Shown here: positions 10,189 to 21,050 of the stretch, one piece after another
Layout: every line of letters begins with the position of its first letter
Position numbering within the stretch: position 1 is the stretch's first letter
Source of the DNA: Diploptera punctata
Taxonomy: Eukaryota > Arthropoda > Insecta > Blattodea > Blaberidae
Length of the DNA: 64,000 nucleotides
Reading direction: 5' to 3'
Assembly (NCBI GenBank): GCA_030220185.1
Contig: JASPKZ010004952.1
Location: 283,501 to 347,500, forward strand
The notes under the pieces: generated by a model
Database searches by the model: none
What the model was told of the DNA's origin: nothing
Seen by the model: the letters and a program-made list of their open reading frames with translations, nothing else
Made by a program: the position numbers and the translations under genes

Positions 10189-11677
10189 CTATCTATCTAT
10201 CTTCGGGTTTTTACAGCTGCTGCCGTCTTCCCGTGCCAAACCTCCAAAGCCTACGGTCTTGGGCATCTTCGATGCTTAGCCCTCTAGCTTGCATTACTGT
10301 CTTCATGTTTTCCTTCCATGTTAACCTTGGTCTTCCTCTTTTCTTCTTTCTGTTAGGATGCCATTCATATAGTTGCTTCGGCCATCGCTCATCTTCCATT
10401 CTTAAAACATGTCCTAACCACTTTAATTCCTTATCCTCAATTCTTTCAATTATGCTTTCTTCTGCTTCCATTTTGTTTCTAATTACCTTATTTGTGACAC
10501 GTTCTAATTTAGACTTTCTGGCACTTCTTCGTAAATAATCCATTTCTAGAGCTATTAGTCTATTCTTGTAGTACTTATTGATTGTCCATACCTCACTTCC
10601 GTACATTGCAACAGATTCCACCAATGTTTTACCAATATATTTTTTTGTGTCTTTCCAAATATGCTTATCCCACCATATGGAATTTAATGATGATATTATT
10701 TTGCTACTCAATTCAATTCTATGTTTTATGTTCTCTTTGCCTATACCTTCGATGTTATCCATAATCATTCCCAAATATTTAGTTTGTTTCACTTGCTTTA
10801 TTTGGATTCCATCTTCCAATACTAAGTTTTTCTCTTTCATTGCTATTTATTGCCAGATATTCTGTTTTTTGTAAATTTACTGTGAGACCCCATGATTCAT
10901 ATGTGCTTTTCAACCTTTTTATCATGAATTCCATATCAAAATTGTCTTGCGCTAAAACCAGTTGATCATCGGCAAATTGTAATGTCAGCAAAATTCTATT
11001 GCCTATTGGGATCCCCATACCTTTGCAGCTTTGTTTCCATTTCGTTAATATAAATTCTACATAAATATTAAATAAAATTGGTGATAGACTGCACCTTGTT
11101 TCAATCCCTTTGAGGTGTTTATAGGATTAGACATTATATTTCCCATTTTAACATAAGCGGAGTTATCTTTATAGGTTTGTTTAATAATTTCTATTAGGTT
11201 TCTGTCAATATTGTATTTCTCCAATACTTCCCATAATTTGTTCCTCGGAATTGAGTCATAAGCTTTCTCTAAATCTATCATTGTCAAATGGGTTTCTTCT
11301 CCAACTGCAGTCCGTTTTTCAATTAACTGTTGTATTGCAAATATATTGTCAACACATGACCTTCCTGGTCTGAATCCATTTTGATCTTCTCCTAATTTGT
11401 CTTTAACATCTTTTTTGTAACTTTGTTTTTAATAACTTCGTAAATATTCTATATAATGTGTTATTTATACTTAGTCCTCTGTAGTTTTTTGCGTCTCTTC
11501 TATCGCCCTTCTTGTATATTGGTACTATGTAGCTTATTTTCCATTCATCAGGGAATCTTCTGTATTGCAATGCACTTATTATACAAGTCCCTCAATCTAC
11601 CTATTAAATTTTTTGGGCCATATTTAATTAACTCATTTGGTATGTTTCCTGGCCCTGGTGCCTTTTTAAATATAGAT
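10189..11677 (-). pseudogene. 5'-truncated RTE-like LINE (RT and C-terminus), GATA tail
   Basis: Inserted in a tRNA-like repeat unit with target duplication ATTCTCAAAT at 10179-10188 and 11678-11687. The 3' tail is (GATA)n at 10189-10203 on the minus strand. Coding remains: TMIDLEKAYDSIPRNKLW near 11235-11287; GLKQGAV near 11100; FADDQLVLA near 10955-10985 (F in place of the usual Y of YADD); then the intact 209-residue C-terminus at 10211-10840 with YGSEVWT, LKWLGHVLRMEDERWPKQ and KKRGRPRLTW. Frames shift near 10840-10860 and 11060-11110. The endonuclease is missing through 5' truncation. The clear target duplication and preserved C-terminus suggest moderate age. Confidence 0.85.
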
Positions 11678-12230
11678 ATTCTCAAATATAGATATTTCTA
11701 AACGAAGCCGGCCGTTGGCGATGGTAGAGACACCTACCTGACAGCGGACGAAACGAGAATTATAGATTTATATATGTGGATAAAAATGTTAATGTTTGTG
11801 CTAGGTCTAGAATGGTGTAAGTGAGCTGCACACTAGTCTGGAGAACTAGGGGTCCACGGTTCGATTCCTGGTTCAAATATTAATTTTTCTTTTCTTTTAT
11901 AATATTATAATATGACCCATTATTGGAACTGTGTTAAAATAACATTACTGGAAAGTGTTAAATAACAACGTTTACTGCTTATAAAAGTGGTGGTGTAAAA
12001 TTCTCAAATATAGGTCGTTGGGGATGGTAATGACACCTACCTGACAGCGGACGAAACGATAATTATAGATTTGTATATGTGGAAAGAATTGTTAACGTTT
12101 GAGCGAGGTCTAGAATGGTGTAGTGGGCTGGACACTAGAGGTCCATGGTTCGATTCCTGGTTCAGACGTTAATTTTTCTTTTCACTGTTGGAACTGTGTT
12201 AAAATAACAGTATTGTAAAATGTTAGATAA
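11678..12230 (+). repeat. tRNA-like tandem repeat array, right part
   Basis: Two plus-strand units. Each runs TTCTCAAATATAG, CACCTACCTGACAGCGGACG, then a tRNA-like segment (GTCTAGAATGGTGTAGTGGG ... GGTTCGATTCCTGGTTC) at about 11808-11876 and 12109-12168, then the AACTGTGTTAAAATAACA flank. Unit length is about 300 bases. The second tRNA-like segment lacks about 13 bases of its anticodon region. Confidence 0.75.
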
Positions 12231-12435
12231 TCTTAGGTATCCTGTCATCTTACATCCTCTTTACGTAGCCAAACTATTTTAGTCTTCTTTCTTCAATAAC
12301 TTGTGTAACATTTTTTGAACATCCATTATTTATCTGATTTCAGTATTCCTAATTCTAATTCTATTTTAATTTTTAGAAGCTCTCCTCCTAATTTTTTTCT
12401 CTATCGCCAATATTTTACGTGCAACACCACCACCA

Positions 12436-12456
12436 ACATTAATAATAATAATATTA

Positions 12457-12510
<54 letters not shown>

Positions 12511-12600
12511 TTAAACTGGCAGAGTTAAGGAAACAAGGTTTCCCTTCCACTAAAAACTTTATATACAGAAAAAATACACATCATAATATAGAATAAATAA
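12436..12600 (-). mobile_element. LINE-A/B type 3' end with (AAT)n tail
   Basis: Read on the minus strand, a CTTAACTCTGCCAG motif is followed by the (ATT)n tail at 12436-12507. This is the shared 3' terminus of LINE-A and LINE-B. The UTR beyond is diverged and its far end is unclear. Confidence 0.65.
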
Positions 12601-12732
12601 TTTTAAGTAAATATTCATACAAACTAAAGTAAAATCAGTCTATAAATTAATCTGCTGAAATGCTAATTATTAAAGAAAGAGATTTAAAATTTAAAATAAA
12701 TTATTTTCACCTCACCTCATATCCCATGTTCT

Positions 12733-12775
12733 AAGTAGACGGTTTCGAAACCTTGGCGGCTTCATCTTCACGTGA
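12733..12775 (-). ncRNA. Degenerate hammerhead-like motif
   Basis: Minus strand GUGAAGA, then a GAAGCC/GGUUUC stem II with a 5-nt loop, then GAAACCGUC. The layout equals that at 2030-2072 but C3 is G and I find no convincing stem I. Possibly the scar of a Penelope-like element. Confidence 0.3.
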
Positions 12776-13189
12776 AAATAACTTATTTTAAAATTTAAAT
12801 TATACTTCATAGTGATATCTGTTATAATAGTTCAAAGATATTTACATTTCTTTTAAAGGAAGTCATTGTTCGACACTCCCTTTTAATAAAAAAAATTCAA
12901 ATAGTCTGATTGGGAATTGAATCCGGAACCTCATAAACTGTAGTTACGAAGCTCTGACCAGAGTATTATGAAGTTGGTTATTTGATTAGTTAGTTCAAAG
13001 TGAACTAATATTGCAGGAATAATTCAGTGACGGATTCTAAGAAATTAGCCTTATGAATTTTGAGTACGCGTCCCTCTGGAAATCCTCCTTACCACAAATG
13101 CTCTACTTTATAAGAAATTGCCGGTTGGGTATTTCTTATCTTCTCGTTTTTCAACAAACAATAAGAACCTGATATCACACGAAGTGAAT

Positions 13190-13500
13190 TGGAACATGTT
13201 ACCATGGTAACGGCACGTGAATTGACGCTAGCGATACGTAACGGTCGAGTGTGAAGTTAAGAAGCGACGGGACGTCAGACGTCGAAACTACAGTTTCGCG
13301 TGGAGCGTCGCTGTGTACGGACTAGAGTATTACATGCAGTTGTACTCTGCATTGGCCTCGTGTAGTGACGTCATTAAACACAATACATTATTACTAAATT
13401 TACAAATTTATTATTTCGTGAAGTAAAATCCTTGTGAAATGTGAATATTTAGAGAAAGTGAATTTTAAGTGACGGTTAAAAGAGTATTTTTTCCTTATGT
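13190..13500 (+). promoter_or_regulatory. CpG-rich promoter candidate with CRE sites
   Basis: GC and CpG content rise sharply at about 13200-13330 inside AT-rich DNA. GACGTCA at 13271-13277 overlaps a second GACGTC (13278-13283), and a perfect palindromic CRE, TGACGTCA, lies at 13366-13373. No strong TATA box seen. The signal-peptide exon begins about 130 bases later. CREB/ATF-type control is inferred from motif only. Confidence 0.4.
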
Positions 13501-13502
13501 AG

Positions 13503-13604
13503 GAGCAAAAGGATATCTTCCAGGAGTTCAGACTGCTGAATATATCAGCATGAACCGTCGAAATCTCATCGAATTTATCCTGGGGTTGATGTTCATTTGT
13601 TCAG
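13503..13604 (+). CDS. Candidate first coding exon, signal peptide of a secreted or membrane protein
   Basis: ATG at 13550-13552 opens MNRRNLIEFILGLMFICS: a basic n-region (Arg3, Arg4), a hydrophobic core (residues 8-17) and small residues at the end. The exon stops at 13604 with donor GTCAGT, leaving one base of the next codon (phase 1). Secreted proteins often have a phase-1 intron just after the signal peptide. A possible acceptor, a T-rich tract ending TTATGTAG at 13502, would give an upstream untranslated exon. Without that splice the transcript could run from the CpG-rich region. The next exon was not found in the window, so the product is unknown. Confidence 0.5.
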
Positions 13605-14007
13605 GTCAGTGTTTTTTAATTAGTTTGAACTAAATATAACTCTCATCTTTTCAGAATAATCGATGACATTCTAGCGTCGCATGGAAAATGTAAAACCATT
13701 TGGTAGAATTTATTTCTGTAGGTCAAATAACTGAACTACAACTTAAATAAATTCTCCCAATTTCTAGACTATTAACTGGATTCCTTTTTAACCAAATAAA
13801 TCACCCGTTAGCAATAGGTATAGTCCTTTCCATTCCAACTTAAATATTGCATTCATTTGTACCTATCCTCAGATAACAGAACCCACTTTATATTTTCAAC
13901 TTCCAGTTCTCCATTATCTATCAGAATATTATCCTCCCATCTACGCTTGATATGATTATTGAACCCGTTTGTCTCGCTACGGGACACGGGTGCTTCCGTA
14001 GTGGGTA

Positions 14008-14215
14008 GTTTATTAACCAGACTAATTTAGTTACGCTTATTTCCCTACATATGTCAGGCAGGGACAATATGGTTAGTACATCGTCTCGTGGCGACATCTT
14101 GTAGCAAACTAAGGTATTACTCGAATGGATGATGGCCGGTTGAATTTTGCTTAGGGATATTTTATTCAGCCTTGAGGTCCTTTTACGAGTCCGAAAATTA
14201 GGTCTTCCTAATTGC
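14008..14215 (-). mobile_element. SINE-D 3' portion
   Basis: Shares TAATTTAGTTAC, GTCTCGTGGCGACATCTTG, TATTACTCGAATGGATGA and CCTTTTACGAGTCCG-like blocks with 58620-58790. The tRNA-like head is missing. Confidence 0.6.
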
Positions 14216-14364
14216 ATTTTTTCTAAAAGTTTCCCAATAACATTTTCCATTGTTGTCCTTCCAGTCAGGCAGTTAGAATACCGGTCTAAAAATGTATAAA
14301 AGTTATTGTAGACTAAATTACTGGATATTCCATGCCAGCTTACCATCTGTGTATGTTCGATCGG

Positions 14365-15000
14365 AAAAAAAAAGTGATTGCTAGCGTCTTGTTGGTTAAC
14401 GTGATAACACACTTTCCCACTAGAGCCAATTGCCATCATGTTTACTCATATTATAAAGGAATTTGGGAATTCTATGCCACCAACATAAACTCAAGTAAAA
14501 CAAACGGATAAACACACAATGTATTATTGCAGAATGTGAATTATTTCCTGAGAGAAATATATGTTGATTTTCCCTAAAAATGTGAGAAATGCCTTGAAAT
14601 GAAGTGAAAAGTTGAGCTCAAAGTAACCTAAAATCACCATGTTTACAATGTAAAATGTGTTTTAGTCATTTCTCAGACAGTGTAGCCACCTTATTACAAG
14701 AACAAACAAACAAACAAATTAACGCTAAACTAATCTGGCGTACTAACTCATCCATTTTCTCAACCCTAACCTGCCTAACCTAACATAAATTTGCCCATTT
14801 TCTCATCGTAACTTGCCCACTAATGTAGGCGGACTCTTGGGATAGAATCCGATGAACATGTTGGCAATTAGTCTAGCGGAAACATGTGTTATCACATTGG
14901 CCGACACGACGATAAAAGTTACTCTTTCTCCGATTAAAAATTCATTGGTGGCACGATAGCATAGAATTGCCGGGGATTCTATCCGAAGAGTTGTCCTACA
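14365..15000. mobile_element. Inverted-repeat MITE cluster
   Basis: A hairpin element spans 14829-15000: GGACTCTTGGGATAGAATCC at the left end is inverted at the right end. Its interior (GTGATAACACATG, CTAATTGCCAACATGTT on the minus strand) is also present in opposite orientation at 14395-14440. That suggests a second partial copy at 14365-14490. No coding sequence. Confidence 0.55.
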
Positions 15001-15064
15001 TTTTTGGACAAATTAAAGTGAGAAAATAGACGGACTTAACCGCATGACTACGGGACGGTTTAGA

Positions 15065-15310
15065 GAAGGTAAAGGTAAAGTGATCCCACTACAGGTCTTA
15101 GGATGTCATTGGGGTGTAGGAGATTAAGGCTCTCTCTTTATAGACATTCGGCATGAGATTTAAGTCTGGTTGTCAGCCCTACATGACGGCCGCCTTTACC
15201 ACAGAGCATTTCCGTTAGAGGTTGGGTCGATCTCAGGGTTATGGTTCAGTTTTAAAACACTTACTCCATCGACCTTTCGGCTTGTAGCGTTTTAACTCAG
15301 GAGTTACGTG
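15065..15310 (-). mobile_element. SINE-C copy, decayed
   Basis: Matches 19706-20005 in order: GGTTGTCAGCCCTACATGACG, CATTTCCGTTAGAGG, GGGTTATGGTTCAGTT, CGGCTTGTAGCG. The tRNA-like head at the high-coordinate end is damaged. Confidence 0.65.
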
Positions 15311-15436
15311 GACTAACAACATAAGTGACGTCAAGTCGTTATTTCTCAAACCACATTTCCCTATCTATCTAATACTCGGGAATAGTTAAACACATTTAAC
15401 TTCCCAAGTTAAGTCCCCAATGCTAAGCTTAATCTA

Positions 15437-15622
15437 AAGCGATTATGATAGTGATGATCACAAGGTGTTCGGGAACCGTTTGGGCCTTAAATTTTCCCGA
15501 CATTTGTCTTATAGGTGAGTAAAATCTCCGAAAAATGCTCACCCAGGAAACTTGTCTCGACCGGAGATCGAAGCCGGGCCCGCTGCTTGATAAAGCAGCG
15601 CGCTATTTCTAGACCACAGCAG
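15437..15622 (-). mobile_element. SINE-A copy, head and proximal body
   Basis: Minus strand: a tRNA-like head with B-box remnant near 15560-15575 (complement of GATCGAAGCCGGG), then GAGCATTTTTCGGAG and TAAGACAAATGTCGGGAAAA-like sequence. Same layout as 63790-63977. Confidence 0.7.
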
Positions 15623-15837
15623 TGGACTTGTTACATCAGAGTGGGGATCTATGGAAAGGTTAATTTGACGCTGCCATGGAGCCCTGGGTTCAATTTTGAC
15701 AGTGGATTATTTATAGGTGAAGGAAATTTCTAAATGAAGAATATATGAATAGAATTTTCTAATACTACGGAATTAGGAAACTAATAAATGTGAAATTATA
15801 ATACTGTATATACACATAAACATTATACAGGGTGATC

Positions 15838-16623
15838 ATATAGTGTCGATTCATTTCTTTGTTAACGTATTTTTTTTATTTAATGATCAAGAATCATGCT
15901 GACGATAGAAGAACACGAGTATACTGTAGGTGCGCGGATAATCTTACACCGAGGTGCGACAGGCGTTCTCTCGGACCAGGACCCACACGAGCAAACATCC
16001 CGTTAACTAACATAATAGCCGCATATGGGGTACCGAACCACTTCACACTACCAACGAATTGGAAACAGACACTCAAAATGCGAATGTGTGGCTTGGATTC
16101 ACAAAGACCACAGCGTATGGACTCTTCTTGTTCGCAGAACATTTACCTTGACATGCTCGCGTTATTCCTCGAACTGCAGCTACACCAGTACGGCAATGCT
16201 CACTCTTTGTTGTGTTCCATCAGGATGGAGCACCCCTTCATTTTGCGCTGAATGTACAAAACTACCTCAATATAACATTTCCCAACAGATGGATAGACAG
16301 AGGTTCAACAAGACTATTGACCATCGTGTTTCCCTGATTGACGCCCCTGAATTTGGAGTTCATAAAGGGAAGGGTGTACAAAACAAAGGTCGGAATCTGC
16401 AGGATCTTAGGATTCGAATCCACAATAAGTGACGGCTATTTAACCAGCTATGCTTCTGAAAGTCTTTCGGACTACTCTTGAATGATGGAAACAATGCTTC
16501 GAAATGGACGGAAGCCATCTTGAACATGTGTACATAACATGGCAATAAACATATAGCCTATGCAAATTATCGAACTGAATACATTATTTCTTGTAAATTA
16601 ATCAAGAATTTACGACCATCCTG
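15838..16623 (+). pseudogene. Mariner/IS630-type transposon with gutted transposase
   Basis: The ends are inverted (CAGGGTGATCATATAGT and, reversed, CAGGATGGTCGTAAATT) and flanked by TA at 15836-15837 and 16624-16625. The interior carries broken transposase: MLTIEEH at 15897-15917, then after a large loss DGAPLHFALNVQNYLNITFP near 16223-16283 (the DGAPPH-like second catalytic Asp region) and LTPLNLEFIKGRVYKT near 16340-16385, where the third acidic residue would be. Several frameshifts; dead. Confidence 0.75.
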
Positions 16624-16911
16624 TACATTTGTGTATGTTTTATGCAGGTGGCTTCGTATGTTAGTGATATACACACACGTCTTCGAACTCTAAAGTCCCG
16701 AGTTCGCGTCTTGTTGACTTGGTGGTCGAATAGTGGACAGGGTAGGCTTTTCTCGACGTATCTCCTGTTTTCCCAGCCAAAAACGTAATTCCGTAACTTG
16801 GCAATACTCTCTAAGTTTAATTTGTTCCCGCTGTGATGGTGGAATGTTAAATCCCTGCATCCTTGATGGTATTACTCCGGACAAGAGCATATAGAGTTTT
16901 AAATACATTTT

Positions 16912-17885
16912 ACTAACTACCTAACTAACTCACTGGCACCATGGAAACCATAGGTTCATGGCCGCGCGGACTTAAGCTTTCCATACATCCTTATCCTGAG
17001 CTAATGTTTTTCACTCATCCCTACTTCCCTCAAATCATGGTTAATGTTATTGTTCCACCTCACACTTGTACTACCTACTGGGCGCTTCCCATCTGGTTTT
17101 CCTACAAGGAGTTTCTAAACCGTTCTTTCATGCCCCATTCGTGCCGCATACCCTGCCAGTTGCAGTATACAAGACTTAACTGTTCTTATTACATCTGGTT
17201 TCCTTTAAACATAACGTATTGTAAATCTTCTCCATTCTCCTGTCTGTTCATCTCTCTTTGGTCAAACAATTTTCTTTTTAAGAACTTTATTCTCAAACAC
17301 TCGTAATCTTTTCTCCTCCCTTAAAATAAGAGTCTGTGTTTAGCATCCATATAATATAACTGGGAGAATAAAAGTTTTGTACATTTTCAGTTTTAACGTT
17401 TTTTGAGAGAAGTTGGAACGACAAGAGTCCTCTTAATGCATAATAGCATGCATTCTCACAATTGAGTCTATGTTTAATTTCTTTGTGCATCTCATTCCTA
17501 TTTTTAATTATTAATCTCAGGTATTTGAATTCAGCCACTTCGTCAAAAATTTCCCTCATTTGTCATTAACTGTACATTTCCATTATATAATGTATTTTTT
17601 GTGTGAACATATATCTCGTTTTATTGAAATTTACTTTCAGTTCCAGTTTCTTAGTGTCACTCTATAGAATGTGTGTGTTGGCCTTTAGTAACTCCTCGCT
17701 ATCGCCAATAATACTACATCATCAGCACAAATTAAAATCGTATTAATACCATTGAATTGTAGGCTTCATCCTCTGAAGATTTAATGGCATTCGCTAGTAC
17801 AAAATTGAATAGTAGAGGAGATAGTGCATCTCCTTTAGAAGTTTTGAAAACTGGTTGTCTACAGAAAACTTAATTGTTCTTTGTT
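16912..17885 (-). pseudogene. RTE 3' half, decayed
   Basis: Minus-strand copy of the region at 48295-49270: the 3' end (CACTGGCACC, GGCCGCGCGGACTTAAGC), then the C-terminal coding region with EVAEFKYLRLIIKNRNEMHK near 17475-17545. Many stops and shifts. The 5' half is absent. Confidence 0.85.
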
Positions 17886-18301
17886 TGTTCTATATTTGAA
17901 AAGTTTTAAGATTTATTTCTCTGAATGTTACATGGTTGAGAGTCTAGATAATGTAAACTTCATAAATAAAATATATAAAATACTAAAATCTCATAGAATT
18001 TTTAGTAGACTGTAAAAGCTGGTCTCTGTGGAAGCAGTGTTTTGTGAAGTGAAGAAGACGATTATTCTGAGTTGTTTGAGGAGGATTTTACGTGAAGTTG
18101 ACTTTCCGCCCGATGTACTAGTAGCTTTGCTTCCCAACAGATCAGAAAGCTTTACTTCCTTGCTTGTAAACTTTATTTCTTTGGTATATTATAGCTTATT
18201 TATTTTGTGTATGTACGTGGTGTGAATTGTTGCGTTCCATAACCACGCGAACAAAGAAGTAAGAAGAACGATTAGGTTAATTAGAAGTTACAAATACGAG
18301 G
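17886..18301. other. No recognisable gene
   Basis: A 65-codon frame at 18028-18225 has no family motif. Nothing else seen. Confidence 0.4.
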
Positions 18302-18811
18302 ACATCCGATAAGCAATGACAACACTGCTATAACATCACAAAAGATTATTTACGTTACTTTTGACATTAGAAACTTCATTTATATTTTCTTGCCAAATAA
18401 ACTATACGCTGCCAAATCCATAGAATACGGCGCAATCCATCTGTACCATCATTCCTAGATATCTCTTTCATGTGATCGATCTGCTTATCAATTCTTGATT
18501 GTAATCGAATATCGTTGATGTTCTTTATGAATAAGGCATAGTCACAAGGGTTCCTGTCTGGAGGATTTGGTGGATGTTCGAGTACTTCCCAATTCCACCT
18601 TCTAAACAAATTCTACTAAACATATTTTTAGGGTGGTATTACTTAATACACGTGAGAAACAGTGACTGTATTCACGACATATTGCTGTTTCGAAACTTTC
18701 AATATTACAGATTTATACATCAAAGACTGCTCTGCAACATACTATAAGATTACAATGGTCACCAGTAGGATCGCTGATTTACAACAGTGTTTTCATTACT
18801 TATCGAATGCC
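18302..18811 (-). pseudogene. Internally deleted mariner-like element, copy 1
   Basis: Terminal repeats CATCCGATAAGCAATGACAA and, inverted, GGCATTCGATAAGTAATGAA. The minus-strand frame at 18376-18609 carries WNWEVLEHPPNPPDRNPCDY, the end of a mariner-type transposase catalytic core (family pattern HPPYSPDLxPCD), then a C-terminal tail. The N-terminal DNA-binding region is gone. A copy in the other orientation lies at 47488-48003. Confidence 0.8.
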
Positions 18812-19121
18812 ATAGTAATTTGATACATTAACCCAGATGTCTCTGAAAACTCATTAAAATTCACATTCATAATCCGGAGGGAGAGGGGTATGACGCAAGT
18901 GTTTTTGTCACTCGCCCTCCACCTCTGAGTCCCGAGTTCGCGTTCCGCTCACTCTACGTGGAGTGTTAGAAGAAATGAAGTCAGGAAATATTTTTCTCCG
19001 TGTTTATACCGTTTCCCCCTTCAAAATGATATTGAGATGGTCAGATCATGCTGCTCGAATGGCTGAATTAAATCAAGTATAACCTCTTATTGAAGATTAT
19101 CAAATCTTTAATGTTATGGAT

Positions 19122-19441
19122 GTCCTGCGCCGTAGCCGGGTGGTTAAAGTCGAGATGCCTTAGCGCAGAGGTACGGGACTTGCGTTGCTTCGAGTCTCCA
19201 TGGGGAAAAACATTTTTTTCATGGAATTTCTGCCAGTATGGGATCGATGCCAGTCAGCATCGTGAGGCATTTTGATATCTACAATAAGTAGCGGCTCCAG
19301 ATTGAGAAAACCAGCTGATCACATGTCACCCCTACACTGGCTGAATTATCGTCTACCTCTGTGATTAACATATGTCGGTGTGAGGCCAGCATCCGGCTGG
19401 TAGGCCAAGAGCCTTCTAGGCCTGTCACACCATGGAGTTAG
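19122..19441 (+). mobile_element. SINE-B, diverged copy
   Basis: Head CGCCGTAGCCGGGTGGTTAA, B-box CTTCGAGTCTCC. Body is shortened at CCAGCTGATCACATG. Imperfect 13-bp target duplication TAATGTTATKGAT at 19109-19121 and 19442-19454. Confidence 0.85.
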
Positions 19442-19562
19442 TAATGTTATTGATACAGTGATTCTATATGCCATCCCATGATGTTGGACTTAAGGAGTCG
19501 TTCATGCTTTAACTTTGTCAGAATAAAATTATTTTATACTGTTATTATTACTACATAACATA

Positions 19563-20530
19563 TTATTATTATTATTATTATTATTATTCATCCAAGGAGT
19601 AAGCCGTTGGCTCGTTCTGATTTAATGAAAGCTAGAATCATTAGAATAGTTCAGACCATCTTCTGTGTGGACGTCCAACATATCTCCTTCTGTGTGGTTT
19701 ATAATAAAAAAATATATATATGTATCCCTCAGGAGGCCCTTGGGGTAGTAGGAGGTTAGGGCTCCCACTTTTTCTGGACAATCGGCACTTGATGTCAGCC
19801 GGGTTGTCAGCCCTGCGTGACGGCCGTCTTTACCCCCAGAACAAGCGTCTGGTACTCATTTCCGTTAGAGGCTGAGTCGACCTCAGAGCCATAGTGCAGC
19901 CAGAATGTTTGGGTCAGTTTAAAAATCCTGACCTCACTGGGACTCGAACCCTCAACATTCCGGCTTGTAGCGCAGTACCTTAACCACTACGCTACGGCGT
20001 GCCGCTGGTTTATAATGTCATCAATAATTTGGAAATCTTTCTTCTGGCATTCTATCAACATGATCTTTCCAGGCGTTCCTATATTTAATTATTCGATCTG
20101 TAGGTTTGAAAATATTTAGTTCCTTTCTTATATCTTCATTTAGTTTCATATGCAGCAGAGTATATCCTGCTATATTTCTTAAGAATCTCATCTCAATTGC
20201 TTCCAATCTTTGTTCTTGTCTCTTAGTGATCGTCCAACATTCTGATCGATACATCAATACAGGAACAGCCATTACTTTATAAAATTTATTTTTGTTTCTT
20301 TTCTTGTGTTTTTAAGGGCTCTTTTAATAGTGCCACACATTACATTAAATTTATTTGTTTTATCATTAATATCTTCAGTTTTAACATATTATGATAAATT
20401 GAAACCTAGATATTTAAAACTATTATTTTCTCTAAAATTCTATCAACGATTAATATTTTTGCTCTTAAGGTATCATGTCCTTTAAATGCTAAAATTGTAG
20501 TTTTATTCTTTGAAATTATAATTTATATTA
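19563..20530 (-). pseudogene. LINE RT C-terminal fragment with (AAT)n tail, split by a SINE
   Basis: Minus-strand frame 20021-20272 reads VMAVPVLMYRSECWT, EMRFLRNIAGYTLL, NEDIRKELNIF and WKDHVDRMPEERFP, the post-palm region of an RTE-type LINE. The end continues at 19600-19700 (RRYVGRPHRRW) after the SINE at 19706-20005 is removed. The 3' tail is (ATT)n at 19563-19590. Upstream sense (20273-20530) is broken. Confidence 0.75.
19706..20005 (-). mobile_element. SINE-C, full length, 11-bp target duplication
   Basis: The minus-strand tRNA-like head reads GCCGTAGCGTAGTGGTTAAG with B box GGGTTCGAGTCCC. The body ends at the low-coordinate side in an A/T-rich tail. TGGTTTATAAT repeats at 19695-19705 and 20006-20016. 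Inserted in a LINE fragment. Confidence 0.9.
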
Positions 20531-20549
20531 TTATTAATGGTATAATTAT

Positions 20550-20745
20550 ATCGTGTAATGTGAATAATGCAAACTCCAGCTATTTTTAATTTGAACTAAC
20601 TAACCACACATTTTTTAATTTAAAAAAGTTAATCCAGTACAATTTATATGAACCACTTTGGTATTATTTCAGCTAGTTAGCTTTAAATATTGGTTAGTTA
20701 GTTCAAACCAAAAACAGCTGGAGGATGCATTATTCACATTATAAT
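20550..20745. mobile_element. Hairpin MITE
   Basis: Arms of about 65 bases: AATGTGAATAATGCA, CTCCAGCT, TTTGAACTAACTAACCA at the left; the inverted form at 20690-20745. Non-coding, AT-rich loop. Confidence 0.7.
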
Positions 20746-20839
20746 CATTATGAAACCATAAACAATTCTATTTTTGTGACCAAAAGGGAGCACCATTCCA
20801 GTTTCTAATTTTAATAGTTCTGTCTATTTTTCTGACCTT

Positions 20840-20960
20840 ATTGTACTTATTTACACTCTGTATAATAAATATTTGGAAAATAAGAACCACAGAGCTTTGT
20901 TTCCATATAGTAATGAGGCAATTCAGTAACACATAAAGGTAACTTATTCTCATTTTAGTT
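20840..20960 (+). repeat. Dispersed repeat shared with 24240-24350
   Basis: AATATTTGGAAAATAAGAAC, CTTTGTTTCCATATAGTAAT and AGGTAACTT occur in the same order at 24266-24342. Family unknown. Confidence 0.5.
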
Positions 20961-21050
20961 AAAATTGCTAATAATGCCTTTTTGATTGATTTAGTTTTCT
21001 CCTTCAACATAACAAAGTGATGCAATTTTAATTCCATTTTAGGATTATGC

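Noticed and set aside
13921..14439. 172-codon minus-strand frame
   Set aside because: It runs through a SINE-D fragment and a MITE and has no protein motif; chance open frame.
15859..16432. Overlapping 130- and 135-codon plus frames
   Set aside because: They are chance frames through a gutted mariner-type element; the transposase-like sense uses short shifted pieces of several frames.
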